DNA of 64,000 nucleotides. It comes from Hymenolepis diminuta (lineage: Eukaryota; Platyhelminthes; Cestoda; Cyclophyllidea; Hymenolepididae). The position numbers and the translations under genes were made by a program. The notes below the pieces were generated by a model that worked only from the letters and a program-made list of their open reading frames with translations, was not told where the DNA came from and did not search any database. The stretch covers positions 1,088,476-1,152,475 of the forward strand of contig CAADRB010000045.1 in the NCBI GenBank assembly GCA_900708905.1, given 5' to 3'. Of this stretch, positions 26,101 to 37,000 are shown piece after piece (position 1 is the stretch's first letter; every line of letters starts with the position of its first letter).

Positions 26101-26374
26101 ATCCAGAACGAGAAAACATGCAGAATTGATGAAGAAAATGACATCTCAACTTTAAATAAGAGCTGTTAATCCCAAAAAGTCTTACCCCCTCGTTTAAAGG
26201 TGAGCTGGAATTCGCGAAAGTGAAAATAACGGCAGATTTAGATTTAATATCCAAGTTGCTAAATGATTCAGCGATTTCCTGCAGCTTTGCCGTAGGAAAT
26301 TTCGAAATTTCACACCTTCTGGACCAATTATTTTCCCAGAAATGCTGTCTTATAAACTTCGGTAAATCAGCCAT
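12333..26374 (-). CDS. NELFA: NELFA, negative elongation factor complex subunit A
   Basis: NELF-A is the largest NELF subunit; with DSIF it holds RNA polymerase II in promoter-proximal pause. Exons: 26374-26186, 25994-25073, 21230-20733, 18774-18293, 14933-14739, 14667-14416, 12892-12664 and 12586-12333. All phases agree and total 3021 nt, or 1006 residues. Residues 1 to about 190 match the helical N-terminal domain. VPIPGRGFAKS and KIKLLDFNDLPAIGIEAKRQ (ending near 369) match the central basic motif. Residues 371-410 are a highly charged coiled coil (EERRKQKEQEME). About 410-860 is Q/T/P/A-rich low complexity. The C-terminus has LTPTQVTSIQSLFQGANRL, DKATILSFISG, IRLSEYRERV and DTFLLLDYATGHFESVKSYR, the diagnostic NELF-A tail. 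Human NELFA is about 530 residues, so this one is nearly doubled by the low-complexity part. The 5' end of exon 7 and the 3' end of exon 6 are the least certain borders. Confidence 0.93.
12893..14415. other. NELFA intron 6
   Basis: 1.5-kb intron. At 13268-13360 there is a plus-strand tRNA-like SINE head ('ggtggtagtgattaacttgc' ... 'tcatcggcgtatactcagtaac'). If the exon 6 donor (GGG/GTTTGT) were not used, the frame would run on to a stop at 14347. Otherwise nothing is seen. Confidence 0.5.
16186..16370 (-). repeat. SINE-like repeat S1
   Basis: Collinear with 20045-20250: 'agaaattcacattcta.caccc', then 'ttgaccaga.ttaacca.ggtgg', then 'cactgga.atgca', 'gatctcg' and 'gaaga..tgcac'. Read on the minus strand, the part near 16370 is the tRNA-like head. 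No target-site duplication could be fixed by eye. Confidence 0.55.
17165..17195. repeat. (AT)n microsatellite
   Basis: About 15 uninterrupted AT units inside NELFA intron 4. It is likely length-polymorphic between individuals. Confidence 0.9.
19543..19800 (+). repeat. SINE-like repeat S2, best-preserved tRNA-like head
   Basis: The head contains GGGTTCGATTCCC, a textbook RNA polymerase III B box, about 50 bases after 'ggcgagacgcattgttcacc'. The body runs on with 'gccagaattcgggtctcttgcc', 'ctgcccaagatgaacatta' and 'atggacttggccattattct'. The same order appears at 23021-23265 (plus) and, reversed, at 38145-38320 and 47450-47645. The ends of the head do not pair as an acceptor stem, so this is not a functional tRNA gene. 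Confidence 0.65.
20045..20250 (-). repeat. SINE-like repeat S1
   Basis: Pairs with 16186-16370 over most of its length. On the minus strand it begins with 'ggttgctctgtgcacgtctt', followed by a degenerate B box, 'aggttgcgagatc'. It then passes into the S1 body ('gaccaaccaccctggttaat' ... 'agaatgtgaatttct'). Confidence 0.55.
21995..22215 (+). repeat. Dispersed repeat R3, copy 1
   Basis: Shares an ordered set of blocks with 28730-29010: 'gttagaagt.gg', then 'aag..g..g.ac.t..gaggaag', then 'ttcttgatccttattttcat' and 'atgtgcc..aaaac'. 31260-31570 and 62200-62530 are more diverged members. It is non-coding and of unknown type. Confidence 0.5.
23021..23265 (+). repeat. SINE-like repeat S2
   Basis: The head has 'tatggcgcattgatcactgc' and a B box GGGTTCAATTCCC. 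The body has 'agtgggagaattcgagtc', 'actctaccccagatgagcat' and 'actttcctaaatgggcttgg', collinear with the 19.5-kb copy. Confidence 0.6.
24432..24512 (+). repeat. SINE tRNA-like head fragment
   Basis: 'gcattggttaaagtgcttgt' resembles an A-box region, and 'aaggcttcgattcttataag' a B-box region. The S2 body does not follow. An S1-like fragment ('ggggcaattaaccagtatgg') lies just upstream at about 24250-24345. Confidence 0.4.
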
Positions 26375-27529
26375 AGTAATCCACACATAGGTTGAAAACT
26401 GCTCCTATTTATAAAGTAAACTAGCCAATTAAAACATACTTTGGGTTTGTCATAATTTTACGTCATTAGAATTTTAAAACGTTAAAATTCACAAATCAAT
26501 TGTAATAAAAATTTAAATTTCCTTTAATCCTTTATTTTTTCAAATATTTTATTTTATGTCACTTAACATCTGTCAGTATGTGAAAGTAGTTCATAAAGCC
26601 TCTAACACTTTTAAAATTAGTTGATGACAGATTTGATTGCCATGATTTTCTAGTTTAATTTCAAATTCCTTTAATTCATCTTTGTTTGTTATTTACAGGA
26701 ATGGTATTTCGAAGTTACATAAAAACTGCATCCTTACGTTCACTGAATGCATGTTATCTATACGGATAAAATGGGCGGTCAAGAACTTTATTAATTTAAA
26801 AGGTGCTGCTGCAAATGAATGTCTATTATACCTCATATTTTCAGCAATATAAATCATAACGCGCTACTGCAATCTCCATAAACCAAAAACTAGTGACCAA
26901 ATAATTTCTGAGTTTAACCAATGTCATTGACTTTATCTCTACGCCAACATCTTTTATCATTACCTCGGTCTCTGACCTAAGTTTTTTGCTTTTTATTAAA
27001 TACGTTTTCCGTAAATCAACTGTTTTTATTCTTATCTTGGACCAATTTGAGTCTTGTTGGGGGGTTACGTCTATGTGCCCCCGGTCAACGTTATGTCACT
27101 TTAATAAGCCGATTTAGATTGCTAATACATTAAAAATATTTATGGAATAATCAGACACACTCTCTAAAGGTTTTGATAGTGACTTTATTCATGAATATCT
27201 TATAACCATAGTTTCAAGTATTATGAGGCGATTGACCTTTTAAACTTAGCAATTTCTTCTAGTTCGAATAAATTTTAATTGGCATTGGTAATGTGCAGTT
27301 AAAAATTCGATACGACTGACTCCACACACTTTCAGACGCTAAAATGTCATTAAATCTGACCAGAACTTCTATCAGGTTTAGCTTAAAGCTGCAATAACCA
27401 CAACATTGTTAATCTTCTGTTTAGACAACATCTGTCTAACAATCCGTCGGTTTCCATAGTTGCTTTGATCCACCGATCAAATTCAACTAACTTACAGTTA
27501 TGGAAATGACTCAGCTCTAATTAAAGTGG

Positions 27530-27920
27530 CGAATCACCCCTGGATAAAGCGTTCTGAGTAGTTTCTGACAATGGACAACTGGACGTCTCTTACCTCATCT
27601 GATCTATATAAAACCCCTCTGTAAATCTGCATATCACCCACTCTCGCATTATCGTATTCGCACACTGCAGTCTCTTTTACTCCCTGAGCTTTCTGTCTAA
27701 ACTTAATAAAACTCTCCAGCCCATATTCTCTCTTTTCCATCTTGTGATGTGGTGAGGATCGAAAAAGTTGGGAGGTTAAAGGCTCAGCCAGTCTGCTCTC
27801 TCTAAGATGCTAAGTTATCATAACAGCTCTTCTACAGAGATATTCCCTTAATAAACTAATGATCTACTTTAAGGTTAACAGGAAACTACAGTATTATATT
27901 TTCAATATTCTTAAATGCCC
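27530..27920 (+). repeat. Dispersed repeat R4, copy 1
   Basis: Matches 39180-39540: 'cgtattcgcacactgcagt', then 'ctttctgtct.aa.ctt', 'ccatcttgtgatgtggtgag' and a tail ending 'tattttcaatattcttaaatgcc'. The pyrimidine-rich character and the order of blocks are shared. Its origin is unknown. Confidence 0.45.
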
Positions 27921-28729
27921 ACTTATCGCATAAATCAATTCAGGTCCAAAATGATAATATAGAAGTTCAAGATTGAAAAATGCATACACTGAATTGAATA
28001 GCAAATTTATACACAAGAATTTAGTAATTATACCTTTATAACAGCACAGTTGACCTTTTCTAAAATTGCAATTACTCCAACCCCAGAATGAGGAAGGAGA
28101 AAGATTTGCAGCTCAAATGATGGCCTTTCAATTAGCATACAAGTTCATTCATATGGATTTGAATTTGTGATAATTGATTGCTGTCTGGCTAGCCAATAAT
28201 TGCAGCTATGGCTTCTTTAAATGTGGTCTTGCGTACCTAGTGTGAGAATCCAATAATCGATAATATTCTGCACGAGAAATGAAACTTGCGAGTTATTTTA
28301 GAGTACATCGAATATATTCGAACAGGTTTCCTAATCGGTATTGTCTAAGGAATCTTTATGACGGATTTGTTACAAAACCCCTATATTGACCAACAGCAAG
28401 TATGAACGAGTATAGATGATTGATGCATACTGAATATGGACAATCAGGCATAACTAAATACGTCGGTAAAACCCGAGAGTACAAAGTGTGGCAAAGTAAA
28501 TACGATCAACTCAGTCAAGATTTTAAATAATTAAAAATAGCCATTTCTGATTCGAGAGGTGAATGAAGGAGAAGGATACATTGGGTCACCTTGGGGGATA
28601 GGAGAGATAAGATAAGAATTACAATTGAGAAGATCAGGAAATATTTCAGCTTAGCGTGAATGGAAGTAGGGTAATCATAAAAATGCCAAATTGCAATACA
28701 CTACTTACAATTGACCGTTTTCTGTTATA

Positions 28730-29010
28730 AGCCCCTAGCGTGTTAGAAGTAGGCTCAAAAAGTTGCTGGGCCCAAGTGAAGTACGCATCTGCACGCGGAG
28801 TGAACGAATGTGGAAGCCACACTTGGAGCTCATTGTGGCCATTGGCCAGATCAAAAGTTATTGTCGTCAGTCGCTCTCAACATTTGTAAGTTTTAACCTT
28901 CTTGATCCTTATTTTCATCCTTTATAAATCTTACAAACTTTATGCCTTTCCATATTTATTTTCCTAATCTATATAATGTGCCCTAAAAACGGTTTGCTTA
29001 GATCACGCTG
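28730..29010 (+). repeat. Dispersed repeat R3, copy 2
   Basis: Contains 'gttagaagtaggctcaaaa', 'acgcggagtgaacgaatgtgg' and 'cttcttgatccttattttca', in the same order as the copy at 21995-22215. Copies at 31260-31570 and 62200-62530 share the start and the 'ctttccat.ttag..cc' end. Confidence 0.5.
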
Positions 29011-29104
29011 CTTAGATATGAGCTGATAAGAGGCGTAGTACCGCCCTTGATGATCCACAGGCCTCCTCAAACCTAATATGCATTGCGTACCTAATGACAT
29101 ATAC

Positions 29105-29330
29105 TTGTCACTGAACAAAGAACGCGAAATCGGCTAACTGCCTTATAGTACCTCATTTCAACTGTTTCTCGCAATCTCAGTACTGATGCTTTCTCTTTCC
29201 TCCCAATTCGTCCGTCTATTCCTTCCTCCCTCCCCATCTCATTCGTTTCCACTTGTTCAACACAACTCTCGATCTACCTACTCGAGAAAGCCCCATACAT
29301 CTTGTTAGTCTAAGGAAAATCATCGGTTCT
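29105..29330 (+). repeat. Dispersed repeat R5, copy 1
   Basis: 'aaagaacgcgaaatcggctaa', then 'gtacctcatttc', 'ctcagtact' and 'catctcattcgtttccact' are matched in order by the reverse complement of 61385-61635. It is pyrimidine-rich and non-coding. Confidence 0.5.
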
Positions 29331-29439
29331 ATGAGGGGATATCTAGCTTAATTTGCTTTAGCTCTTAAAGTAGATTTACTATGGAATAAGATTTACTATA
29401 GTTCGCTTATTAATTAAGGTTGCATATGATATACTAATC

Positions 29440-30670
29440 AGAATAGATCTCCTCCAAAATAAATGAGAAGGTTGGGTTGAAGAGCCTTGGCCCTTCTTAA
29501 GAACTTATCAAACTCCTCCTTGGATTTAAAAGGTGTTGATCTCCGAAGTTTGTCCATCGGTGTTGAGCGTAAGCTCTTGAAACTGTTCATAACATTTCAG
29601 GGAGCATTTCAAGCAGTATTATTGACCATTTGAAAGGGCTATCAAATGTCTTCTTTGGGTTTACGAAAATCAAAACAACAGGAATCTTTTCATGAGTAGC
29701 ATTTTGGATAAGCGTTAAAACGCCTAATATTGCTTGATTAGTAGTATTGAATACTGATGCATAAGGCTCACCGAATGTATCCAGGAGAAATACCCCGAAT
29801 TTTATGAGCTTGGATCTTATCTCATTAGGATCTGGAGTCTTAGCATCAAAGAATTTAGTTAGGGAGCCTATAATTCTCCAACTGTCAGATCCGACTCACG
29901 ACGCAAGACCGTAGAGCCAGGTGAAGGGCTGTCAAAAGAAGCTTTAAATATAATTGCATAATGTAGAGATAAGAGAGCATTCGTAATAGGTGCCCTCGAA
30001 CGGGCAGACTTAGTCCAATTCTGTGATGTAGAACTCAAAACTTGCCTTGGAGATTTGAACGCTTTGCATGAATCTGCTCTCGAGAGAGGTTGGAAGGTTC
30101 CGATTTTTTCTTCAATGTAATCCTTTAAAATGTTCGTCAACCGATTTCAACAATTCTAATAAACCCCTAAATCTTCCGGGAGATGGGTATTAAGATACCT
30201 AAGAATAAGAAGGTCTTTAAATTCCAGCTAAAGCTTCATCTTATTTGAGTCTTTTTGCTTCCAGTCATTTATCTTAGGATTTTGGTATATGAAATGGAAT
30301 GTCTTGTATTCAGCCGCACTTTTGATAGTATTTACCAATTACGAATAGTTAGCCGGCGAGGTTTCAAATGTCTGATTTATGAAACAGTGGTAGCAATCAA
30401 TGCGTTTTCCAACAAGTTTAATTCATCGACTTCATTGAAAGAGCTTCATAGTACGATCGGATGTAGAGATTCTGCTCTTTTATGGCTTTTTAAGTTGTGT
30501 AATACATATTACACAAGTGGTTGGATACTTTTAGGCCCGTTTTAGGTGCCCGTACATCTCTGGTTTTAAGAATTCTGGTATGAGGAGGAAAAATAGATAT
30601 ATCATTGCTCCTTTTCCTGATGGATGTTGTTGACATTACATCTGATTTAGTCAGATTACGCAAAGAGATC
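29440..30670 (-). mobile_element. Decayed non-LTR retrotransposon, reverse transcriptase region
   Basis: On the minus strand near 29830-29630 the frame reads IRSKLIKFGVFLLDTFGEPY, then ILGVLTLIQNATHEKIPVV, then LIFVNPKKTFDS. This copies the palm motif order of LINE reverse transcriptases (family form: a short hydrophobic strand, D, then KAFDS). The first catalytic Asp position reads Asn (FVN instead of F-D). Upstream, about 30140-29870 reads KAFKSPRQVLSS and SRAPITNALLSL, like the linker before the RT domain. Stops and frame changes break the frame, and the YADD box was not found, so it cannot be active. No LINE clade could be fixed. Confidence 0.6.
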
Positions 30671-30904
30671 ATTTCCCATTCATTATCTGTCTAAATATAA
30701 TTGGTGACTGAAATAAGGAAGTAATATAAATTACCTCTCAGATGCTCTTAAGCCAGCCAATACGGCAGATCTCTGTAACAAAACACGGGTCTTTCTTCAA
30801 TCTCTCTGTTTGCTGAAGTATGGTAACGAGCTAATAACCAGATCGTAGAACCTAAGATTATGGCAAATCGCTACTAGCTAACATTGGACAACCGCAGTTC
30901 CAAA

Positions 30905-31160
30905 AAAAGCAGAACACCAAGAGTTGAGTGCTAACCAAAGTCTACTGTACATCGGCAGCTAAAATACGAGTGTAAAAGAAATTGGAACAGTGAAAGACAG
31001 AGATAGAGAATTGTATAAGCAGATAAGTGATATGTGTGATGTGTTTGAAACAAAGTATATATGAGTCATACGGATAGATGGCCTCTCTGTCCAAGGGTGC
31101 ACGTGAAGGTAGGAATGCGGGTGCACTTTTAAATGAAACGGCACAGTTCGATAAAAAGAA
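30905..31160 (+). repeat. Dispersed repeat R2, copy 2
   Basis: Starts 'agcagaacaccaagagttga' and ends near 'cacttttaaatgaaacggc', collinear with 7284-7520. It is followed within 100 bases by an R3 copy, so two repeats are stacked here. Confidence 0.6.
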
Positions 31161-31259
31161 GAGCTCATAAGCCCCTCTAGACATTACAGATGGGAGGTTT
31201 GGGATATTGGCACATAGAGACATCACTGCGACTCCGTGGCCGAAAAATATAAGCAATAA

Positions 31260-31570
31260 GCGGGCTGGAAGTAGGGTCGCAATCTTGCTGGACCAAACTG
31301 GAGCACGCCCGTGCGCGCAGAGTGGACAATGAGGAAGCCGAAATAAGAGTTTAATGTGGCTAATTGCTAGAACAGGCCACATAGTCATTGGTCGCTATAC
31401 CTCGGAGTGGAGATAGACGAATATGGTGCAAATGGGCGCCTTCTCCCGCCATCTGTATTCTTTGCGTTTTGGTCCCTATTTGATTTTTAATGCTTCTTAT
31501 AGACCTAAGGTCCTTCCATCCATATTAGCGCCCTAATTAAGATCTATTTAGACTACGCCATCTATACCGT
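31260..31570 (+). repeat. Dispersed repeat R3, copy 3
   Basis: 'ggctggaagtagggtcgcaa', 'gcgcgcagagtggacaatgagg' split by a few changes, and 'ccttccatccatattagcgc' match the R3 copies at 28.7 and 62.2 kb in order. It is non-coding. Confidence 0.45.
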
Positions 31571-33434
31571 TTCGTAAAGTATACTGTTCAAATTCTATGA
31601 AATTCTAGTTTTTGCCGCAATGATCTGTGCCCAAGAGATAAAATTAGACTACAGTTGACTCAGACACAGAAGGATAAGACATAAGTGTGTTTACTCCAAC
31701 ACTATTAGCTCAAAGAAGACTATATATAAATATAAATTGTCTTCAAATTATTGATTATTTGAAATCAGGACCATCCGAACTAATAATATTTTTGTCCCAA
31801 ATAACAGCGTACCAAAAATCTTCCAGACAGACATGATAGCAGTATCTAAGTGAATTCGAATATGATTTGCTTACAGCTAATTTAAATCAGGGTCTCAAAA
31901 ACCTCAAAATCGCCCGTCCTCCAAATTACCATCACCCCGTGTTTTGCATAATCTTCAGTATTGTCCATTCAGCAACGTTTGCTGAAAAAGATAACGAGAA
32001 TCATGATGGCATTAGGATTATAAATAGTCCAACAAAAGTCCAAAAAATCTTCAAAACAAAAAGGAGGGAATGATCTTTGATAACAGACTTTTCAAGAAAA
32101 GTATTCTAAATGTTGAGAACATTAGAAGAGGGTCAATGCAACATCTCAAAATAAAATACGTAAAGAATCATAAACATGTAAATTTGTAGATCTATGGGCA
32201 TCATGGCAGTATGCAGCTGAATAGACCACCGGATATTTCCCTAATCTCAAACAAAACACGCCGAAAATAAAAGGTCGAAATTTGAATTCAAATTGGGTAA
32301 CTGTTCATGATACTTTACTGGCAACGATGAAACTGGCAAGTGAAATCACACGCAAGTTTTGCTATGATGATAGAAAATTTATTGTATGATGATGGTGCTT
32401 AGCAGAACATGCCGATTTCAAACAACTTGAAGAGGATTGGTTAAAAAAGTGAATCTCATGAGTATAACGACCAATTAACCCATATCGAAAAGGGGATAAT
32501 CTACAAAAGATCAATCTTTGATCAAATTATTTCGTCCAAAGGAAGCCGAAAAGTAGAATAACGGAACACCAACAAAGAAAGAATGGATACCTCAAAATCA
32601 GAATATGTTACTGAATCGACCAACATATACTTAGGGATCTACTTTGAGTCACCACTGTCAGTAATAGAACAGGAGACATGTTCTACTCAAAAGGAATAGG
32701 TAATGGAGAGTTAAATCGGTATTTTACCATACACAGTAAGTGCGTTATCTGAAATCCTTTATTGGTCCGTTGTTTGAGCAATCATATACTCTAAAGTCCA
32801 ATCATATCAATGATTGGTTTAATCTTCTCCACCAATCACAACGCAGATCGGTTTTAAAAAGTTTCTAAATTACGGCTTTTAAGGTGATGGCACTCCTGCC
32901 ACATCTCTGTGGGTTTGGATCAACTTTAACCGAGTAATATCTAGTGGAAATCTAGATAATCGTAGGAGCGAATTTGCACGTTTTCCAATTCAGCACTGAA
33001 AATTCAGATTTATTGATCTGAAAGCTCACTAGGCTCAACTCCTCTGTGAATTAAACTAATAAATTACTTATCTAAATTGTCTTGCTTCTCCTTTAAATGT
33101 TAAATTTAGTTCATTGTTATTAACAGGTGACTTTTTGGAACTTTCCAAACCCAATATGAAAAGTGCTTATTGTACTTGACTTTGTCTGAAGGAAGGTATC
33201 TCGCTGTCATTCTTATGAGAAACCTGCACTTAACCCCATTCTACTCTTGTCTATCAGAATTAACCAGTGTATTTAGTCATCCATACCATTGGAGCATCAA
33301 TCTCATGACCCCTGGCCTAACAGATGTGGACAGCAACCACCGTCTATCGATGCATATGAATTTCAATCATTCCTTTAACCCAAATCAAATCATAAACCTT
33401 GTCTTGCCACTCTTAACTCTCCATTAGTAACCTA
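31571..33434. other. Intergenic region, no gene seen
   Basis: About 1.9 kb of AT-rich sequence with many stops. The only recognisable item is an S1-type repeat at 33215-33345. I cannot exclude heavily decayed transposon sequence at 32.2-32.7 kb, but no motif is readable. Confidence 0.4.
33215..33345 (-). repeat. SINE-like repeat S1, degraded copy
   Basis: 'cattctactcttgtctatcag' gives way to 'aattaaccagtgtatttagtc', 'catccatacc' and 'tctcatgacccctggcctaa', the same block order as S1 at 20.1 kb. It is strongly diverged. Confidence 0.4.
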
Positions 33435-33789
33435 TTCACATGGCTGAATATCATAATTTGAATAAGGACGATTTTTTTGTCGAATATTTGGGTGAATATA
33501 GTCGTGCCTATTTATTTTTTATTTTATTTAATTTCTTAATTTATCTTAAAATTTTTGTATTTGGGCGATTTAAAAGACTTATAAAAATTTTTTACTTTCC
33601 GATAGGCATCGCAATTTCGTTAATTGACAAAGATGATTCTGAGTTCTGTAAAAACCACACGACGGAAAACGGTACTTGTGAAATTAATAATGAAGAGAAG
33701 AATCGGATTAGAGTTTCTTCGCAGCCTTCCGTAGATAAAGTGGTCATTGCTTCATCTAAAAGAGGAAGAAATTATACGAACTGAAAGAA

Positions 33790-34033
33790 GGTTTCCAAGA
33801 AAGAAATTAGCGACATATTCACGACTTCATTGCGAACTTGAAAAAGAAAGAAAAGGCCGACTTTTTCGGGAAATCGCCAGATATTGGAAAGTATACAATA
33901 CAATATTGAGGAGAAACTTAAAGGTAGTGTCTATGAAGAACCACGGGAATTAGCTGATGACTTTCGTCAAATGTTCAGAAACGCTCTGGTACAAAACAAA
34001 GAGGAATCTGAAATACATAACAAGTGCATCAGG
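33790..34033 (+). pseudogene. Bromodomain-like exon fragment, frame-broken
   Basis: The frame ending at 34033 reads IEEKLKGSVYEEPRELADDF then RQMFRNALVQNKEESEIHNK. This fits the last helices of a bromodomain (family pattern: IxxKL....Y....E...D...MF.NA...N...S). A consensus donor AGG/GTAAGG follows directly. The preceding helix-like stretch (RLHCELEKERKGRLFREIAR) is in a different frame, and no partner exons are recognisable on either side. The reading is either a decayed gene copy or one exon of a gene whose other exons are too diverged to see. The acetyl-lysine-binding Asn may be the N of NAL or of QNK. Confidence 0.4.
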
Positions 34034-34072
34034 GTAAGGAGGTTATTAACTGTACCATTCATCCCTCTCTCT

Positions 34073-34084
34073 CTCTCTCTCTCT
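34073..34084. repeat. (CT)n microsatellite
   Basis: Short CT run just downstream of the bromodomain-like fragment. Confidence 0.8.
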
Positions 34085-37000
34085 TTAACTGTCAAATTGA
34101 CCAAGTCATGCAAAGAATGAATATTTGCTGTGGACAGGATTACTTCTTTAAGCCAAATTTATACTACGATCTGATGAATGTTGCACAATTAAATTTGATG
34201 CCGACTATTTCTAATACATTAATAAGTTGGTTTACCATTATCATCCTACTAAATCCCTACCCTAGGGAGAAATTTTATCAGTGTCAATGTCGGTGACCTC
34301 TGACTTGTCAGACATACACATTAACTACAACAGGGCCCAAAGATTGAATAATATTGAGCACTTTCCTGAAAAATGGTTTAGGATAATTGTGATTACTTGC
34401 ATTTTATTTTATCTGTTCTTTTTAGCTATACCAAACCAATATGGTATATTTCAGTGTTTTATTTGGAAATAATCTACGGTTACTAAAGTGCCACCTGAAA
34501 GATGATTTCATTTCTCTTTTGCACCCATTAAATTGCAGGGTAATTGAAAAATTAGCTAATCTAAATATTAATTTTTATAGCAGAAACTATGACTTTGAGT
34601 TCTTTGCGATCTTTGGGTCGGTCAAAATATATACTACTTTAATGAGCTGCTTCCGTCTTCAAATTCGAGTAAATGGTTTTAGATCTTCTTTGAATACCTC
34701 TTCTTTCAATGTTATTAGAATGGACAGGTAAACACAAATTATGTAAAATTGAAGTTAAGCACATCGGTTACCTTTAAAATATTTCTACTGAATAAAAGTT
34801 AGTAGTCAGTTAGTAATGCATTTAACTCTTCAAGGAGAAAGAGAGCTCTGTGCTGATTTACTTAACAATTTGAATTACTACTACTATTAAATTTAAGTAT
34901 ATGTTGTGTCTTCGTATTTTTACCTAGCTCCCTTATGATGAATTCTACGCTGCTATTTTTGTCACTGTTTGCTTTTCTTTAATATAGACATTCTTCTGCC
35001 CCATTTTGTATTACAATAGAAGCGGTCATAAACTTTGGAGTGGCAACAGACTAGAAAACTTTCTCTCTTCTAATTTGGTGCCTTCTAAGAAGAAATCTCT
35101 CAAAAGTGATCAATTTAATAAAAATTTCTAATGTAACCACCGGAACCCTGTAGTAAACTCATTTCTTGTGCTTTTCAAGAAGAGTTTTGCAAAATATAAT
35201 TAGTACATCTAAAAAAGTAGAATAAGAGTTTATTATTTGTAGAATGACCATATACACTCCCATAAATCCTCAAAGCCCGGGAAGAATTTGCTTCAAACAA
35301 CGGCTCCTCTATCCAGAAAATAAACTTTGGGTATTCGACAAATGGTTGGCTACCTCACTAGCTAAAAATTGCATCGATGCCTTCTTTACTGGCGATCTTT
35401 ACATTCTTGGTGCGAGCGCAGAAATCTAATTATCGATGTGTCATAGCAAGAGAGATGGAATTTATGAGTTTATTTCGATTCCACCGAAAATATTCGATTA
35501 GTCATCTTAACTATTTATATGGCTAATTATTTGATATAAAAATGCAAAACTCTATTCCCTATACGTGAGGAAGGGATGCAAGATTTGTTATTTGTTCAAG
35601 GATCCCGACTTAAACGGCTGAGAACATGCCAAAGTTCTTAGTGGTTATTAAAGTTAGTGTAAGGAAACCGAGTTGAATATTTTTTTGCATCTGGAAGTTC
35701 ACAGGAATCACTCCATCTTGTATTGAAATAACGATTCTTCGTTCTTCATGCTAGCGTTTAGGGACGAAGTGTCTATCGTTGTCTAACCAGACAGCTAATC
35801 ATTCTGCATATATCAAATTCTATTTAGGCAGATTTATTTTCTCTATTGAAAAATCTCATTTGAATAAAGGCCCATTGCTTTCTTTCTTCGGAACAAATTT
35901 AGCCGTAGTATTTTTCATTAGCCATATAGTATTATTGTTACATAACTAATTTTCTACCTGTAAAAATGATTAAATGCGCCTCTACTGGGAAGTAGTCTGA
36001 TCTTCGACAATAAATAAAAAAAGGCTGACATTCGAACAGGTTATTTCTCTCATTTGCAGGATTTGAAACATCTAGAAATAGAGCATTTGAAGTTATTTAA
36101 ATTTGCAATGAAGCGATCTCTTCAGTAATGTAAACATAATAATATTTGTGGCGATTTGACGAATCTGTGTTAGGTATTTTCTTCACAATTTTCAGTAACC
36201 TCTTTTAAATTTACGACTGATAGCACAATTCTGTTCAAAGGATAATTAAGGTCTAATAAAATCATGGTAATAATGCGTCCAACGACAGAGATCTAAACTT
36301 GCCTTTACTAGATATTAGTAGTCAGTCATTTTCCCCCCTTCCACCTTTCAATACTTTTGGATATTGATAGTTAAATGGTTAGGAAGTGAACCACAGACAC
36401 CCTAGATTATCTGTTCAATATTCAATACCACGGGCATCCAAGTTATCAGTTAACAGTTATTAAGCTACTAACCGTAAAAGCTGCGATAGTTACACTCCCA
36501 ACCACCCCATGCCGATAAATTGCAAGTCCCATTGTATCCCAAGTCAGGAGGATGAGAAGTGCCCAAATACATCTATTCCAGATGTATTCAAAAGTGTTGT
36601 GTTTCGGGAACCGTTTCCCATAGTTTTGACGGACAAATAACAACATAGGATATGCTCTATGTCCAAAATTTAAGGCAGGATACGAAATTCTTATTAAAAA
36701 TGGAGGCAGCCGAAAATATTATGATTGGAACATCAAAATTCATTTGCTCGATGAACTAGTGACGGGGGAGTCGAACTGGAAGATTTCGGTAACCAAAAAT
36801 AAATCTTTTCTAAAAGGTGGAGTTTCATTTAAGAACTTTCTGGTTTGATATACTTGAAAACCTTTACTTCTATTAGATTTCCGTTTTGAAGTCTAATGAC
36901 TGAAAACTAAACCGGTCATAAGAAAGAGAATAATTTTTTCCGACGCCCTAATTAGAATTCATCAAATTCTGAGAAGTGGAATTCGTGCCTTGGATGCAGT

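Larger units (their letters stand above)
26375..29439. other. Intergenic region upstream of NELFA
   Basis: AT-rich, with no convincing gene. It contains an R4 repeat (27530-27920), an R3 repeat (28730-29010) and an R5 repeat (29105-29330). The NELFA promoter should lie within the first several hundred bases; I see no clear TATA or initiator element. Confidence 0.5.

Noticed and set aside
30942..31388. 148-codon minus-strand frame
   Set aside because: Lies across the stacked R2 and R3 repeats; the repeat explains the sequence and the protein has no signature.
33440..33784. 114-codon plus-strand frame before the bromodomain-like exon
   Set aside because: The first half is AT-driven F/L/I/K sequence, no family is recognised, and it is not in frame with the bromodomain fragment. 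Not supported as a gene.
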